Source: Thermococcus radiotolerans (GTDB taxonomy: Archaea > Methanobacteriota_B > Thermococci > Thermococcales > Thermococcaceae). Taken from it: DNA of 64,000 nt. Location: the NCBI RefSeq assembly GCF_002214565.1, contig NZ_CP015106.1:992001-1056000 (forward strand), given 5' to 3'. The position numbers and the translations under genes were made by a program. The notes below the pieces were generated by a model. The model was not told the origin of the DNA and did not search any database. It was given only the letters and a program-made list of their open reading frames with translations. This document shows, one piece after another, positions 18,101-25,799 of the stretch; position 1 is the stretch's first letter; the number at the start of each line of letters is the position of its first letter.

Positions 18101-18502
18101 TCACTTGATGGCCACGAACATTGACGACCTGGTCGCACCGACACCAGGTGAGCCGTGCTGGACGATTCTCCTCGTGAGGGCGAACTCGCCGAGGTAGTGG
18201 CCTATCATTTCCTCCTTGATCTCTATCGGGACGAACTCCTTTCCGTTGTAGACATGGATGGTCATGCCGACCATCTCGGGGAGAATGACCATGTCCCTGC
18301 TGTGGGTCCTTATGGGCTTCTTGTACTTGCCCTTCTTGGCAAGCCTTATCTTCCTGAGGAGCTTTTTCTGCTCCGGGCTGAGGCCCCTCCTGAGGCTCCT
18401 CCTCTGCCTGCTCGGAAGGAGCTTGGCGAAGTCCTCGAGTGACATGTTGAGCAGTTCCTCGAAGCTGTAACCCCTGTACTTAAACTCCTTCTTTCTCGCC
18501 AT
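18101..18502 (-). CDS. rps19: Small ribosomal subunit protein uS19
   Basis: A 133-residue 30S head protein. [20 protein letters not shown] and [20 protein letters not shown] form the uS19 core, after an archaeal N-terminal extension. The ATG at 18502 is used; a GTG at 18508 lies in the purine-rich Shine-Dalgarno (GGAGGAAGTGAAG). Confidence 0.96.
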   Translation of the reverse strand: MARKKEFKYRGYSFEELLNMSLEDFAKLLPSRQRRSLRRGLSPEQKKLLRKIRLAKKGKYKKPIRTHSRDMVILPEMVGMTIHVYNGKEFVPIEIKEEMIGHYLGEFALTRRIVQHGSPGVGATRSSMFVAIK

Positions 18503-18504
18503 CT

Positions 18505-19224
18505 TCACTTCCTCCTACCAGTTCTTCTCGCGGCTATGTGACCGACCTTCCTTCCGGGCGGGGCGCGCCTCGAAACGGTGCTCGGCCTGCCGATGTGGTG
18601 CTCCTTACCACCGTGCGGGTGGTTGACGGCGTTCATCTTGACACCCCTCGGCTTCGGCCAGAACCTGTTCCTTGCCTTGGCGATGTAGTAGGCCTTACCA
18701 GCCTTGACTATGGGCTTCTCGAGCCTACCACCGCCGGCGACGACACCTATGGTGGCCCTGCAGGTCGGCTTGAACTGCTTGAGCTCACCGCTCGGAAGCT
18801 GGACTATGACCTTGTCCTTCTCCCTGCTGACGACGAGTGCGTAGGCACCGCCTGCTCTAACGTACTTTCCACCGTCGCCAGGAACGCCCTCGATGTCGTA
18901 GACGTAGCTTCCCTCGGGTATCATTGCCAGCGGGAGGGTGTTGCCGATCTTAATCGGGGCGTTCGGCCCGATGGCTATCTCCTCGCCGACGAGGATTCCC
19001 TCGGGGGCTATGATGAGCTTCTCCATGCCGTTCTCGAACTTGACGCGAGCCACTGGGGCAGTCCTTCCCGGGTCGTGGAGTATCTCGACGACCTTGCCGA
19101 CGAGGGTCTTCTCCTTGGTAAGGTTGAGCGGAACGTACCTAACGGCACCCCTGTACCTGTGGGAGGGGGCCCTAAAGGTCGTGGTTCCCTTACCTCTCCT
19201 CTGCTGAATCAAACTCTTTCCCAT
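18505..19224 (-). CDS. rpl2: Large ribosomal subunit protein uL2
   Basis: A 239-residue 50S protein required for peptidyl transferase function. The archaeal start [20 protein letters not shown] and the C-terminal [20 protein letters not shown] block, holding the conserved histidine, are intact. The ATG at 19224 follows GGTGAGTGAG; a GTG at 19233 is inside that motif. Confidence 0.97.
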   Translation of the reverse strand: MGKSLIQQRRGKGTTTFRAPSHRYRGAVRYVPLNLTKEKTLVGKVVEILHDPGRTAPVARVKFENGMEKLIIAPEGILVGEEIAIGPNAPIKIGNTLPLAMIPEGSYVYDIEGVPGDGGKYVRAGGAYALVVSREKDKVIVQLPSGELKQFKPTCRATIGVVAGGGRLEKPIVKAGKAYYIAKARNRFWPKPRGVKMNAVNHPHGGKEHHIGRPSTVSRRAPPGRKVGHIAARRTGRRK

Positions 19225-19237
19225 CTCACTCACCCCG

Positions 19238-19498
19238 TCAGAACAATCCTATCCTGGCAGCAACCTCACTTGCGCTGTACTCAGGCTTGAGCTTCACGTA
19301 GGCCTTCTTCTCTCCCCTCATGGTTATGAGGGTGTTGACCTTCTCGACCTTGACCTCGAACATCGCTTCCACGGCCCTCTTGATGTCCTGCTTGGTGGCG
19401 CGCTTGTCAACTATGAAGGTGAGCTTGTTCTCGTTCTCTATCATCGCCACGGCCTTCTCCGTGACGACCGGCTTGATGATGACTTTGTACGGATCCAT
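19238..19498 (-). CDS. rpl23: Large ribosomal subunit protein uL23
   Basis: An 86-residue 50S protein at the tunnel exit that docks the signal recognition particle and the translocon. The core [20 protein letters not shown] and the [20 protein letters not shown] hairpin match archaeal uL23. The ATG at 19498 follows GGGTGATGAGAG. Confidence 0.96.
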   Translation of the reverse strand: MDPYKVIIKPVVTEKAVAMIENENKLTFIVDKRATKQDIKRAVEAMFEVKVEKVNTLITMRGEKKAYVKLKPEYSASEVAARIGLF

Positions 19499-19504
19499 CT
19501 CTCA

Positions 19505-20272
19505 TCACCCGTAAATCTCCCTAAGCCTCTCTATAGCTCCCTTCGTCCAGATGGTAAGCCTTCCGGGGTGGGTACCCGGAGCGAGCAGCTCGGCACTGAG
19601 GTTCTCGACGGTGACGACGTCAACACCCGGGTGGTTCCTGGCTCCCTGGACGATTCCCTCGTTCTTGGCGACGACGATGAGCGGTCCCTTGGCCTTCTTG
19701 TAGCGCCTTCCGCGCATCTTACCCTTACCTGCCCTTATCTTGGTGTTCTTCTTGGCCCTCTCGATGTCGTCCCAGACGCCGAGCTTCTTGAATATCTCCC
19801 TGGTCTGGGCGGTCTTGAAGACCTTCTCGAGGTCGTCGGTGACGACTATCGGAACCTGCGGAATGTTGTCAACGATGTGGCCCCTGGCCCTGACGAGGTC
19901 GTAGTTGGCGGTTGCAGCTATGGCGCTCATTATAGCCAGCCTGCGCTCCTTCTTGTTGATGTCCTCCCAGATGACCTTCTCAACCTTGGGCGGGTGGGTT
20001 CTCCTTCCGCCCCTCGCGAAGGGAACGAAGGCAGCAAACCTCGGGGAGGTCTTTATCCTCTCAACCCTCGCCATGCCGTGGCCCTTTCCGATGTTCTCGG
20101 TGACCCTTCTCTTACCGGCCATTGGGTCTCTGCCCTGCGGCTGTATCCTGTGGGTCCATGAAGCGATGACGGCACGCCTGATGAGGTCGGGCCTGAATGG
20201 AGTGGCAAAGACCTTCGGAAGCTCTATCTCCTCCACAGGCTCGCCTTCGAGATTGAAAACCTTAACCTTCAT
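19505..20272 (-). CDS. rpl4: Large ribosomal subunit protein uL4
   Basis: A 255-residue 50S protein with the long tunnel loop ([20 protein letters not shown] and [15 protein letters not shown]) of the archaeal/eukaryotic form. It starts [20 protein letters not shown]. The ATG at 20272 follows GAGGTGAGATAG. It lies between uL3 and uL23 in the S10 operon. Confidence 0.97.
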   Translation of the reverse strand: MKVKVFNLEGEPVEEIELPKVFATPFRPDLIRRAVIASWTHRIQPQGRDPMAGKRRVTENIGKGHGMARVERIKTSPRFAAFVPFARGGRRTHPPKVEKVIWEDINKKERRLAIMSAIAATANYDLVRARGHIVDNIPQVPIVVTDDLEKVFKTAQTREIFKKLGVWDDIERAKKNTKIRAGKGKMRGRRYKKAKGPLIVVAKNEGIVQGARNHPGVDVVTVENLSAELLAPGTHPGRLTIWTKGAIERLREIYG

Positions 20273-20282
20273 CTATCTCACC

Positions 20283-21326
20283 TCACTGCTTGGATTCCCT
20301 ACTGACGTAGGTTATCTGCGGCCTCTCAACCGGCGGCTTCTTCTTCGGCGGCCTAATAGCCGGCCTGACCCTGATGATCCTCTTGAAGGCTCCCGGAACG
20401 GTGCCCTGTATCATGAGGAAGTCGCTCCTTATGACTCCGTAGTGCGGGAAGCCACCCTTCGGGGTGACCTCTACCTCGTTCTTCTCGTCGAGCTTGAGCT
20501 TGCCGTTCTCGCCTATCGCTATGAGCCTCTTGTTGAACTCGGTCCTGTGGTGGAAGCCCATCTGACCCGCCTGCGGAACCGTCCACATGACCCTGGTCGG
20601 GTGCCACGGGCCGAGGTTACCGACGTGCCTGGCCTTTCCAGCGCGCTGGGCCTTGTGGAACTGTATCTTAATTCCCCAGCGCTTGACCGGGCCCTGGGTT
20701 CCCTTACCCTTGGTGACGGCTATGATGTCGAGGAGCTCGCCCTCGTGGAGAACCTCGCTCGCTCTAAGTTCTTTGCCTATCTTCTCCTTGGCGTACTCGA
20801 ACTTGGCCTTGACGTCGTCGCCACCGATGGCGTACTCCATGACTTCCGGCTTCTTCTTGAGTTTGATGAGCCACGGCTGGGTGTGAACGAGAAGGCGAAC
20901 GTCAACTATCTCGCCGTCGTTGACGAGGTCCTCAAGCTGGCCGAGCTTGGCCTTGAAGGCATCCTCGCCGTACTCCTTTGGCAGGGTCTTTATCCTTCTC
21001 TTAACGTAGTCGTTGAGCTCGTGGAACCAGACCTCTGTGGCGGTCTCGAGACCGAGGTAGCCCTGCCTGTAGGCCCTGATTCCGTAGACGAAGAGCGGCG
21101 GGACCTCGACTATCGTGACCGGCATGAAGATCTCCTTGCCCTTGGTGAGCCCTGGCCTGTCGTCTATCATGAGGATGTGGGTCATGCCAGCCTTATAGCC
21201 GGCGAAACCGAGCATCCTGACTTCGCTGTCCTGTGGCCACTTCCTGATTCTCGGGACTATGCTCTTGGCCCTCTTTCTAGGGGAGTAAGCCAGTGAACCT
21301 CTCCTTGGCCTGTGTATTTTTCCCAT
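20283..21326 (-). CDS. rpl3: Large ribosomal subunit protein uL3
   Basis: A 347-residue 50S protein of the archaeal/eukaryotic long form. It starts [20 protein letters not shown]. The conserved [20 protein letters not shown] and [13 protein letters not shown] regions that reach the peptidyl transferase centre are present. The ATG at 21326 follows AAGGAGGGATTGAG. It is the second gene of the transcript behind a SPOUT methyltransferase. Confidence 0.97.
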   Translation of the reverse strand: MGKIHRPRRGSLAYSPRKRAKSIVPRIRKWPQDSEVRMLGFAGYKAGMTHILMIDDRPGLTKGKEIFMPVTIVEVPPLFVYGIRAYRQGYLGLETATEVWFHELNDYVKRRIKTLPKEYGEDAFKAKLGQLEDLVNDGEIVDVRLLVHTQPWLIKLKKKPEVMEYAIGGDDVKAKFEYAKEKIGKELRASEVLHEGELLDIIAVTKGKGTQGPVKRWGIKIQFHKAQRAGKARHVGNLGPWHPTRVMWTVPQAGQMGFHHRTEFNKRLIAIGENGKLKLDEKNEVEVTPKGGFPHYGVIRSDFLMIQGTVPGAFKRIIRVRPAIRPPKKKPPVERPQITYVSRESKQ

Positions 21327-21327
21327 C

Positions 21328-22098
21328 TCAATCCCTCCTTATGAGATTAAACACCGCGAGTGTGGCCAACACGGCCTCCTCGGTGCGGACGGTTTTCGTC
21401 CGCTGATTCGGAACGGTGTTGAGGATTAGATCAAAGTCATATTCCTCCTCGCCGAGGAGCTCCATCACACCTTTCCTCGGTGAGCCAAACACGAATCCGA
21501 CCTCCCCCTCGAGCGGGGGAAGCTTCACCTCTCGAATGTCACGCCCCTTCCTGGAGGTGGCAATCGCCAAATCCAGCCTGGCCTTTTTAAGTGTTTTTGC
21601 CAGTGACTTCCCTGTTAGATGCACCCTGTACCCCCAGTATTCCTCTGGCTTCGCTGGTATCACTCTGAGCGGCCTTACCGAGACTATTCTGAACGTTGCA
21701 CGCCCCTCAATGTCCCCCTCCACCATCGCAAGATCGTCGAGGCCTATGTCCGCGTAGGTTCTCCTCCCTTTCCGGAAGGCGAAGCCCTCACGGATCTCCC
21801 CCACCTTTGGTTTCCCCTTGAGCTTGTGGTGAGGGGTTCTCAGCGGCGGGATGACGCCGACGTACTTGAGTTCCGGCATGAGGGGGAACAGCCTCTTTCT
21901 GAGGTACTGGGGCGTTTCCGCGTACTCCAGGATGGTCTTGATGAACCTTCCGTCCCTGCCGCCGGCCCTGTAGATCCACACGTGTTCAACGCCGAAGATT
22001 GCGCAGGCCCTGGCTATCTGGCCAACCTTGTACGTTCTGATTTTGGGGTCGTCGGTCTCTTCGAGGAGCGAATCCGGAATGAAGACGTGCCAGGCCAT
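21328..22098 (-). CDS. SPOUT-class RNA methyltransferase (SPOUT1/C9orf114 family)
   Basis: A 256-residue protein with the alpha/beta-knot fold of SPOUT methyltransferases. The N-terminal SAM-knot half includes [20 protein letters not shown], and the knot C-terminus shows [19 protein letters not shown]. An inserted barrel segment lies at about residues 95-155. Relatives are found upstream of rpl3 in many archaea and are thought to modify large-subunit rRNA; the site here is not known. The start at 22098 follows GGATGA by seven bases and is preceded by a TATA box. It is the first gene of the S10-spc transcript. Confidence 0.87.
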   Translation of the reverse strand: MAWHVFIPDSLLEETDDPKIRTYKVGQIARACAIFGVEHVWIYRAGGRDGRFIKTILEYAETPQYLRKRLFPLMPELKYVGVIPPLRTPHHKLKGKPKVGEIREGFAFRKGRRTYADIGLDDLAMVEGDIEGRATFRIVSVRPLRVIPAKPEEYWGYRVHLTGKSLAKTLKKARLDLAIATSRKGRDIREVKLPPLEGEVGFVFGSPRKGVMELLGEEEYDFDLILNTVPNQRTKTVRTEEAVLATLAVFNLIRRD

Positions 22099-22154
22099 TT
22101 TTCCGTCATCCTTCGCTATGGTAACTTCAACGCTGAAGTGGGGTCTATGGAGAG

Positions 22155-22163
22155 TATTTAAAA
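22155..22163 (-). promoter_or_regulatory. TATA box of the S10-spc superoperon
   Basis: TTTTAAATA on the minus strand with a GAAAGCC factor-B-type element directly upstream. It predicts transcription near 22134 and a leader of about 36 nt before the SPOUT gene. A 9-bp inverted repeat abuts it on the upstream side. Confidence 0.55.
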
Positions 22164-22167
22164 GGCT

Positions 22168-22199
22168 TTCGAACCCTTCCACCCTTTTTTGGGTTCGAA
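22168..22199. repeat. 9-bp inverted repeat upstream of the S10 promoter
   Basis: TTCGAACCC (22168-22176) and GGGTTCGAA (22191-22199) are perfect inverted copies separated by 14 bp. The element abuts the TATA/BRE of the ribosomal superoperon, so it could be an operator, or alternatively the last part of the neighbouring structured DNA. No function is known. Confidence 0.6.
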
Positions 22200-22220
22200 G
22201 GTGTACAAATTTTTTGCAAT

Positions 22221-22291
22221 CAGCCCTTTGCTTCGCATGTTGAGACTTTCGTCTCAACACGTCGGGAAGCTTCGCTTCCCACGAAGCGCTG
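22221..22291. repeat. Two hairpins enclosed by an outer stem (three-way junction)
   Basis: Hairpin 1: TGTTGAGAC-TTTC-GTCTCAACA (22238-22259, 9 bp). Hairpin 2: GGGAAGC-TTC-GCTTCCC (22264-22280, 7 bp). Both are enclosed by GCTTCG (22230-22235) pairing with CGAAGC (22282-22287), and further by CAGC (22221-22224) with GCTG (22288-22291). This gives a compact three-way junction on either strand. No coding capacity is evident. It could be a structured RNA or a DNA element; I do not recognise it. Confidence 0.6.
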
Positions 22292-22301
22292 GCGGAATGT
22301 T

Positions 22302-22451
22302 TTTGAGCGTGAGATTTGGAATTTGGTATGTTGCATGCACTTTTAATGTATTTCCTAGGAAGGGGTTTATCTCCAACCTGCTGTTTTTAATCGTGTTTTC
22401 TTATTGTTAGCGCCCTTCGGGCGCTGAGTTGGAGTAAAACACACGCTCAAA
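22302..22451. repeat. Nested inverted repeats, possible structured RNA of about 150 nt
   Basis: Three nested complementary pairs: TTTGAGCGTG (22302-22311) with CACGCTCAAA (22442-22451), CTCCAAC (22371-22377) with GTTGGAG (22428-22434), and a terminal hairpin AGCGCCC-TTC-GGGCGCT (22409-22425). All stems are perfect. The intervening DNA is AT-rich and non-coding. The pattern suits a folded RNA or the remains of a mobile element. It is part of the 524-bp gap between the SPOUT gene and the ATPase. Confidence 0.55.
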
Positions 22452-22510
22452 TTGATGAAATTTGGTGCAAACCCATTAAAACGCACCTCATTAAAATGGC
22501 ATGCAAACAT
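22328..22510. repeat. Imperfect long inverted repeat spanning the noncoding island
   Basis: The 21-base segment 22328-22348 (ATGTTGCATGC then ACTTTTAATG) matches the reverse complement of 22489-22510 (ATGTTTGCATGC then CATTTTAATG) with one indel and a two-base swap. It cannot pair at the same time as the 22302/22451 stem except as a pseudoknot, so alternative folding or DNA-level symmetry is implied. Such arms resemble ends of a small non-autonomous element. Confidence 0.45.
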
Positions 22511-22543
22511 TTCCATGTCCTTCTAACGGTGAAGACTTTTTGA

Positions 22544-22569
22544 TCAACCTTTGCTTGCGCAAAGGTTGA
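22544..22569. repeat. 11-bp perfect hairpin upstream of the ATPase gene
   Basis: TCAACCTTTGC (22544-22554), loop TTGC, then GCAAAGGTTGA (22559-22569). It lies about 14 bp before the tandem 19-bp repeats and 54 bp before the ATPase start codon. It could terminate upstream transcription or bind a regulator. There is no oligo-T tail directly after it on the plus strand. Confidence 0.55.
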
Positions 22570-22577
22570 GGGAAAGC

Positions 22578-22585
22578 CTTTTAAC
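22578..22585 (+). promoter_or_regulatory. Candidate TATA box of the ATPase gene
   Basis: CTTTTAAC on the plus strand, about 42 bp before the ATG, predicting transcription near 22606, within the tandem repeats. The last bases of the box belong to the first repeat unit, so a protein bound to the repeats would cover the promoter. Confidence 0.4.
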
Positions 22586-22621
22586 TTGCAGGGGTGCAAG
22601 TAACTTGTGGGGGTGCAAGTT
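22583..22621. repeat. Tandem pair of 19-bp palindromic repeats, upstream copy
   Basis: Two head-to-tail 19-bp units: AACTTGCAGGGGTGCAAGT (22583-22601) and AACTTGTGGGGGTGCAAGT (22602-22620), differing at two positions. Each is itself a palindrome (ACTTGC/GCAAGT around a G-rich centre). The second unit supplies the only plausible Shine-Dalgarno (GGGGTG) of the ATPase gene, whose ATG starts two bases after it. A matching pair follows the stop codon at 23704. Confidence 0.85.
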
Positions 22622-22622
22622 A

Positions 22623-23705
22623 ATGCTGTTTTCACCTTACCCAAAGACTAAGAGGGAAGAACTCTTTGACCGGGAAAGGGAACTCAAAGAGCTTGAGGAG
22701 GCCGTGAAGAGGAGAGAAAGGCTAATCCTCCTTCTTGGCCTAAGAAGGCTTGGAAAAAGCTCACTTCTCAACGTCGCACTCAACGAGCTCACCTACCCCT
22801 CAATAAAAGTCGACGTGAGAAAAACCTACTCCGAGTTCTCATCCGTCAACAGGTACGTAATCGGGAAGATGCTCCTTTCAGGGATGAGCGGAAGAAAAAA
22901 ACTAGTTGAGGAGGCAAAACTTTTCCTTGAGAGGGTCAAGGGAGTAAGCGTTTCCGGGCTCAAGCTGGAGATAACCTCAAAAGACTTCTCAATAACCGAA
23001 CTCTTAGAAGCGCTCAACGAATACGGAGAAAAAGCCGGGAGGGTCATCATAGCCTTCGATGAAGCCCAATACCTTCGCTTTGGAGGGGCAACGAGGTATG
23101 ACGGGATTCTCGCATACGCCATCGACAACCTCGAAAACCTAACCTTTATCCTCACTGGCTCCGAAGTTGGCCTTCTCTTCGACTTCCTTAAGTTTGATAA
23201 CCCGGAAGCGCCACTCTTTGGCAGATACCACCACGATGTAATCTTAGATAGATTCAGCCCAGAGATAAGTGCTGAGTTTTTGAGAAAGGGATTTGAGGAA
23301 GCCCATTTCGAAGTGAGCGGACGGGAGATCGAAGGTGCTGTGGGAGAACTCGACGGGATTCCCGGTTGGTTGGCTCTCTACGGATATACACGGGTCACAA
23401 AAAACCTTAGACACGAAGAGGCCATAAACGAAGTTCTGGGAGAGGCCAAGAGTTTAATCCAAACTGAGCTGTCGAAGCTCTTCGCCTACAGCCCAAGGTA
23501 CAGGGTTATTCTCAAGGCGATAGCCCTTGGGTATTCACGGTGGAAGGACATCAAGGACTATTTAACGCTCAAGCTCGGCTACATCAATGATTCGAATTTC
23601 TCAGCACTCCTTGAAAACCTCGTGAAGTCGGGCTACGTGGAGAAGAAAGAGGGAAGGTACATCATCCCTGATCCTGTACTTGAGAAAGTGTTCCGAGAGC
23701 TCTAA
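22623..23705 (+). CDS. Archaeal P-loop ATPase (PF01637-type, STAND-related)
   Basis: A 360-residue ATPase of the expanded archaeal family. Walker A is GLRRLGKSS at residues 39-47, Walker B is RVIIAFDEAQYL with Asp146-Glu147, a sensor-like FILTGSEVGLLF follows, and the C-terminal 90 residues look like a winged helix (YSRWKDIKDYL, LLENLVKSGYVEKKEGRYII). The true role is unknown for nearly all members. The reading frame fits exactly between two pairs of 19-bp palindromic repeats: the ATG is two bases after one pair, and the TAA overlaps the other. Base composition is visibly more AT-rich than the neighbours, which suggests transfer. An upstream in-frame codon at 22551 would run through the repeats and is rejected. 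Confidence 0.88.
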   Translation: MLFSPYPKTKREELFDRERELKELEEAVKRRERLILLLGLRRLGKSSLLNVALNELTYPSIKVDVRKTYSEFSSVNRYVIGKMLLSGMSGRKKLVEEAKLFLERVKGVSVSGLKLEITSKDFSITELLEALNEYGEKAGRVIIAFDEAQYLRFGGATRYDGILAYAIDNLENLTFILTGSEVGLLFDFLKFDNPEAPLFGRYHHDVILDRFSPEISAEFLRKGFEEAHFEVSGREIEGAVGELDGIPGWLALYGYTRVTKNLRHEEAINEVLGEAKSLIQTELSKLFAYSPRYRVILKAIALGYSRWKDIKDYLTLKLGYINDSNFSALLENLVKSGYVEKKEGRYIIPDPVLEKVFREL

Positions 23706-23742
23706 CTTGCACCCCCGCAAGTAACTTGTAGGGGTGAAAGTT
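23704..23742. repeat. Tandem pair of 19-bp palindromic repeats, downstream copy
   Basis: Units AACTTGCACCCCCGCAAGT (23704-23722) and AACTTGTAGGGGTGAAAGT (23723-23741), in the same order and orientation as the upstream pair. The first starts inside the ATPase stop codon. The second is followed by TTAAGTG, mirroring the TTAATG start context upstream, but only a five-codon frame follows. This suggests a duplicated or target-duplicated boundary. Confidence 0.82.
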
Positions 23743-23840
23743 AAGTGACCAACCGCCATTAGCACTGAGCTGGATTAGTGTCTGGAACTTCATCCGCCAG
23801 AGCTCAAGATAGAAAAATCAGGGCACGGGCAAACTTTCGA

Positions 23841-23878
23841 CCTGTGAAGATTATCCTCCCCAAGATAATCCTCACAGG
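23841..23878. repeat. 15-bp hairpin between ATPase and RNA ligase genes
   Basis: CCTGTGAAGATTATC (23841-23855) and GATAATCCTCACAGG (23864-23878) are inverted with one mismatch around an 8-base loop. The hairpin begins 20 bp beyond the RNA ligase stop (minus strand) and about 100 bp beyond the downstream repeats. It may stabilise the 3' end of the ligase mRNA, terminate the converging transcripts or mark an element boundary. Confidence 0.6.
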
Positions 23879-23898
23879 CATAATTTTTGAAGCGTTGC

Positions 23899-25041
23899 TT
23901 AATCCACAAACGCCAGCCCGTTCCACAGCTCCCTCATCTCGCGTGTGGCGTCTGGATAGACCCTCTTGAAGGTTATCCGCCAGTAGCCGTTCCTGAGGTC
24001 CTCTATGTCCTCGATGTGGATTTTCACGCCGAGCCTCTCGAAGTGGGTCACCATCCTGTGGGCGGTGCTTATGTTCTTCACCCTCACCGTGAAGACCTCC
24101 TCAACCTCGCCGCCGTTGGCGACCTCGTGGATGCTCTCGACAAACGGCCGGAGGATGGCCTTTCCAAGGGCTTTAGCATATTCGTCGAACTCCTCACCCT
24201 TGACGTGCTTTTCGGCCAGGTAGAACGCGAGGCGTTTAATCCTCCCCATGAAGTAGCCGTGCGGCAGGTCAAAGAATATGTGGGAACCTATCCGGATGTC
24301 GTTAATGTTGGCGTATGGCGTTACGTATTTCGCGATTCTCTTCATGTCGGGCGTTTTCATGACGATACCCTCTCTCCTCTCCCGGCTGAACCTTTCGATC
24401 AGCTCATGCAGCTCTTCAATTTTTGAACGGTCGTAGAGGCCGAAAGTTTCAACGTGACGAATGCCGTACTCCTCGGCAAGCTTGAGCCTCTCCTCCACCG
24501 GAAGGCTCCTCCCCGTTCCCTTCTCCTGGATGTCAAAGAGGAAGAACTCAATGTCCTCCTTCACGTAGGGTGGCCCCTCCACGATGTACGGGCTTTCGGG
24601 CCCGGCCATCTCGCCGGCCAGGACTAGGTTGGGGTAGTCCCTGAAGAACTCCTCGTTCACGAAGTCAAGTATCCTCTCAGTCGTGAAGGGGCAGACAAAA
24701 CCTCCCCTGGTGAGGGCGAGAACCCTGTCTCGAACCTTGACGACACGGACGTTGTAGCCGTCCACTTTCTCCTCGACGTAGAAGGGTTTGTTCTTGAAGA
24801 CCCTCTTTATCCCCCTCTCCAGCTGGACAACGCGCTTTATGTGAGGAAACCCCAGGACAACGTCACCGTTCTCAAAGACAACGGTTCCACGCCGGAAGCC
24901 CTTGGCAGAATCGCGAAAGCGAACGTATCTGATGCCTTCGAATTCACCCTCCACCACTCCACCCTTACCCTCGAGAACGGCCAGCCTGTCCTCAGGAACG
25001 CCAAGCTTGAGAAGCATTGCCCTAAAGCTTGAGCTTACCAT
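23899..25041 (-). CDS. ATP-dependent RNA ligase, archaeal Rnl3 family
   Basis: A 380-residue homologue of the Pyrococcus Pab1020-type homodimeric RNA ligase, which can circularise single-stranded RNA. The adenylated lysine is Lys92 in EEKVDGYNVR (motif I). Other nucleotidyltransferase motifs are VLAGEMAG (III region), EGIVMKTPD (IV) and IAKYVTP (V). A family-specific C-terminal dimerisation domain fills the last 130 residues. ATG codons at 25044 and 25041 both lie after GTGGTGG; the second is chosen by spacing. The gene stands alone, converging with the ATPase. Confidence 0.92.
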   Translation of the reverse strand: MVSSSFRAMLLKLGVPEDRLAVLEGKGGVVEGEFEGIRYVRFRDSAKGFRRGTVVFENGDVVLGFPHIKRVVQLERGIKRVFKNKPFYVEEKVDGYNVRVVKVRDRVLALTRGGFVCPFTTERILDFVNEEFFRDYPNLVLAGEMAGPESPYIVEGPPYVKEDIEFFLFDIQEKGTGRSLPVEERLKLAEEYGIRHVETFGLYDRSKIEELHELIERFSRERREGIVMKTPDMKRIAKYVTPYANINDIRIGSHIFFDLPHGYFMGRIKRLAFYLAEKHVKGEEFDEYAKALGKAILRPFVESIHEVANGGEVEEVFTVRVKNISTAHRMVTHFERLGVKIHIEDIEDLRNGYWRITFKRVYPDATREMRELWNGLAFVD

Positions 25042-25159
25042 CATCCCACCACTCTAAGTTGGACTGCATCGTTAATAATCATTATGAATATATGGCAAAA
25101 ACCACTGGGTCGAGGTACAAACGCAACAGGTTATGAAAATGTAGAAGAGGACAAGCGCT

Positions 25160-25708
25160 TCAGCGCTTCATGGTCGAGAGAACCTTGCTGGTGATGTCGT
25201 TGCCTTCCTTGTCGTATATTCTGTAGTAGGCGCTGTAGGGCAGCTTCATCTTGGCCCTGTGCATGGCGCCGAGGGCGAACTTGAGGTGGTTCTCGTTCAC
25301 CCAGACGGTGAGTATCTTCTGGTCCTTCTTGACGCGGGCGGCGAGGCCTATCGGCTTTCCGAAGGGCCTGCGCATACCGTTTCCGTAACGGTCGGCCTTC
25401 CTTCCGGTGGCCATCGGGTTCTCACGGAGAACCTGGAACGGGTAGACCCTTATCTTGAAGTGGAAGTTGCTCCTTCCAACGTTCTTCTGGAGGTACCTGT
25501 TCACCTGGATACGGATGGCCTCGAGGGCGTTCTGCCTTATCTGCATGGCCTGCTCGGCGTGAAGGCTGACCTCGTACTGGAATTCAGCCGAAAGGTTGCC
25601 CATGTCGAAGATCGTTATCTTCGGACCGGGCGCACCGCGTATGTATTCCCTCCTCGTGTAAGCGGGCTTGTCAACGTCCCTATCAATCTTGGCTGGTCTC
25701 AGTCCCAT
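25160..25708 (-). CDS. rpl10e: Large ribosomal subunit protein uL16 (archaeal L10e)
   Basis: A 182-residue 50S protein at the A-site/central protuberance. It begins [20 protein letters not shown] and has the conserved NKP-like [18 protein letters not shown] and [16 protein letters not shown]. The ATG at 25708 follows GGAGGTGAGAGT. It is monocistronic, with its own strong TATA box at 25762-25771 and a palindrome near the expected transcription start. The stop codon lies within AAGCGC-TGA-AGCGCTT, a small palindrome. Confidence 0.96.
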   Translation of the reverse strand: MGLRPAKIDRDVDKPAYTRREYIRGAPGPKITIFDMGNLSAEFQYEVSLHAEQAMQIRQNALEAIRIQVNRYLQKNVGRSNFHFKIRVYPFQVLRENPMATGRKADRYGNGMRRPFGKPIGLAARVKKDQKILTVWVNENHLKFALGAMHRAKMKLPYSAYYRIYDKEGNDITSKVLSTMKR

Positions 25709-25737
25709 ACTCTCACCTCCAAATGAGCGTAAGCTAA

Positions 25738-25751
25738 GCCTAAACTTAGGC
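25738..25751. promoter_or_regulatory. Palindrome at the uL16 transcription start region
   Basis: GCCTAA-AC-TTAGGC, a perfect 6-bp inverted repeat with a 2-bp centre, lies 11 bp inside the TATA box and 30 bp before the ATG. Its position at the predicted start site suits a repressor operator or a leader hairpin; no binding protein is known to me. Confidence 0.4.
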
Positions 25752-25761
25752 GAGTGCTCTC

Positions 25762-25771
25762 TTTTATAAAA
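25762..25771 (-). promoter_or_regulatory. TATA box of uL16
   Basis: TTTTATAAAA, a symmetrical TATA sequence, about 25 bp upstream of an inferred start near 25742. The following leader carries GGAGGTGA before the ATG at 25708. Confidence 0.6.
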
Positions 25772-25799
25772 GTTTTGGAGTGCTCGCCTGCATCAAAGG

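Noticed and set aside
22302-22451. Nested stems as SRP RNA or RNase P RNA
   Set aside because: It is too short, and none of the conserved SRP domain IV or RNase P core sequences is present.
22551-22622. Upstream extension of the ATPase reading frame from 22551
   Set aside because: It would translate the hairpin and tandem repeats, and the ATG at 22623 lies directly after an SD-like motif.
22583-23742. Repeats around the ATPase as a CRISPR array
   Set aside because: Only two units stand head to tail at each end with no spacers between them, and no cas gene is in the window.
25148-25170. Palindrome AAGCGC-TGA-AGCGCTT at the uL16 stop as a terminator
   Set aside because: The loop is too short for a stable hairpin and no T-rich tract follows on the minus strand.
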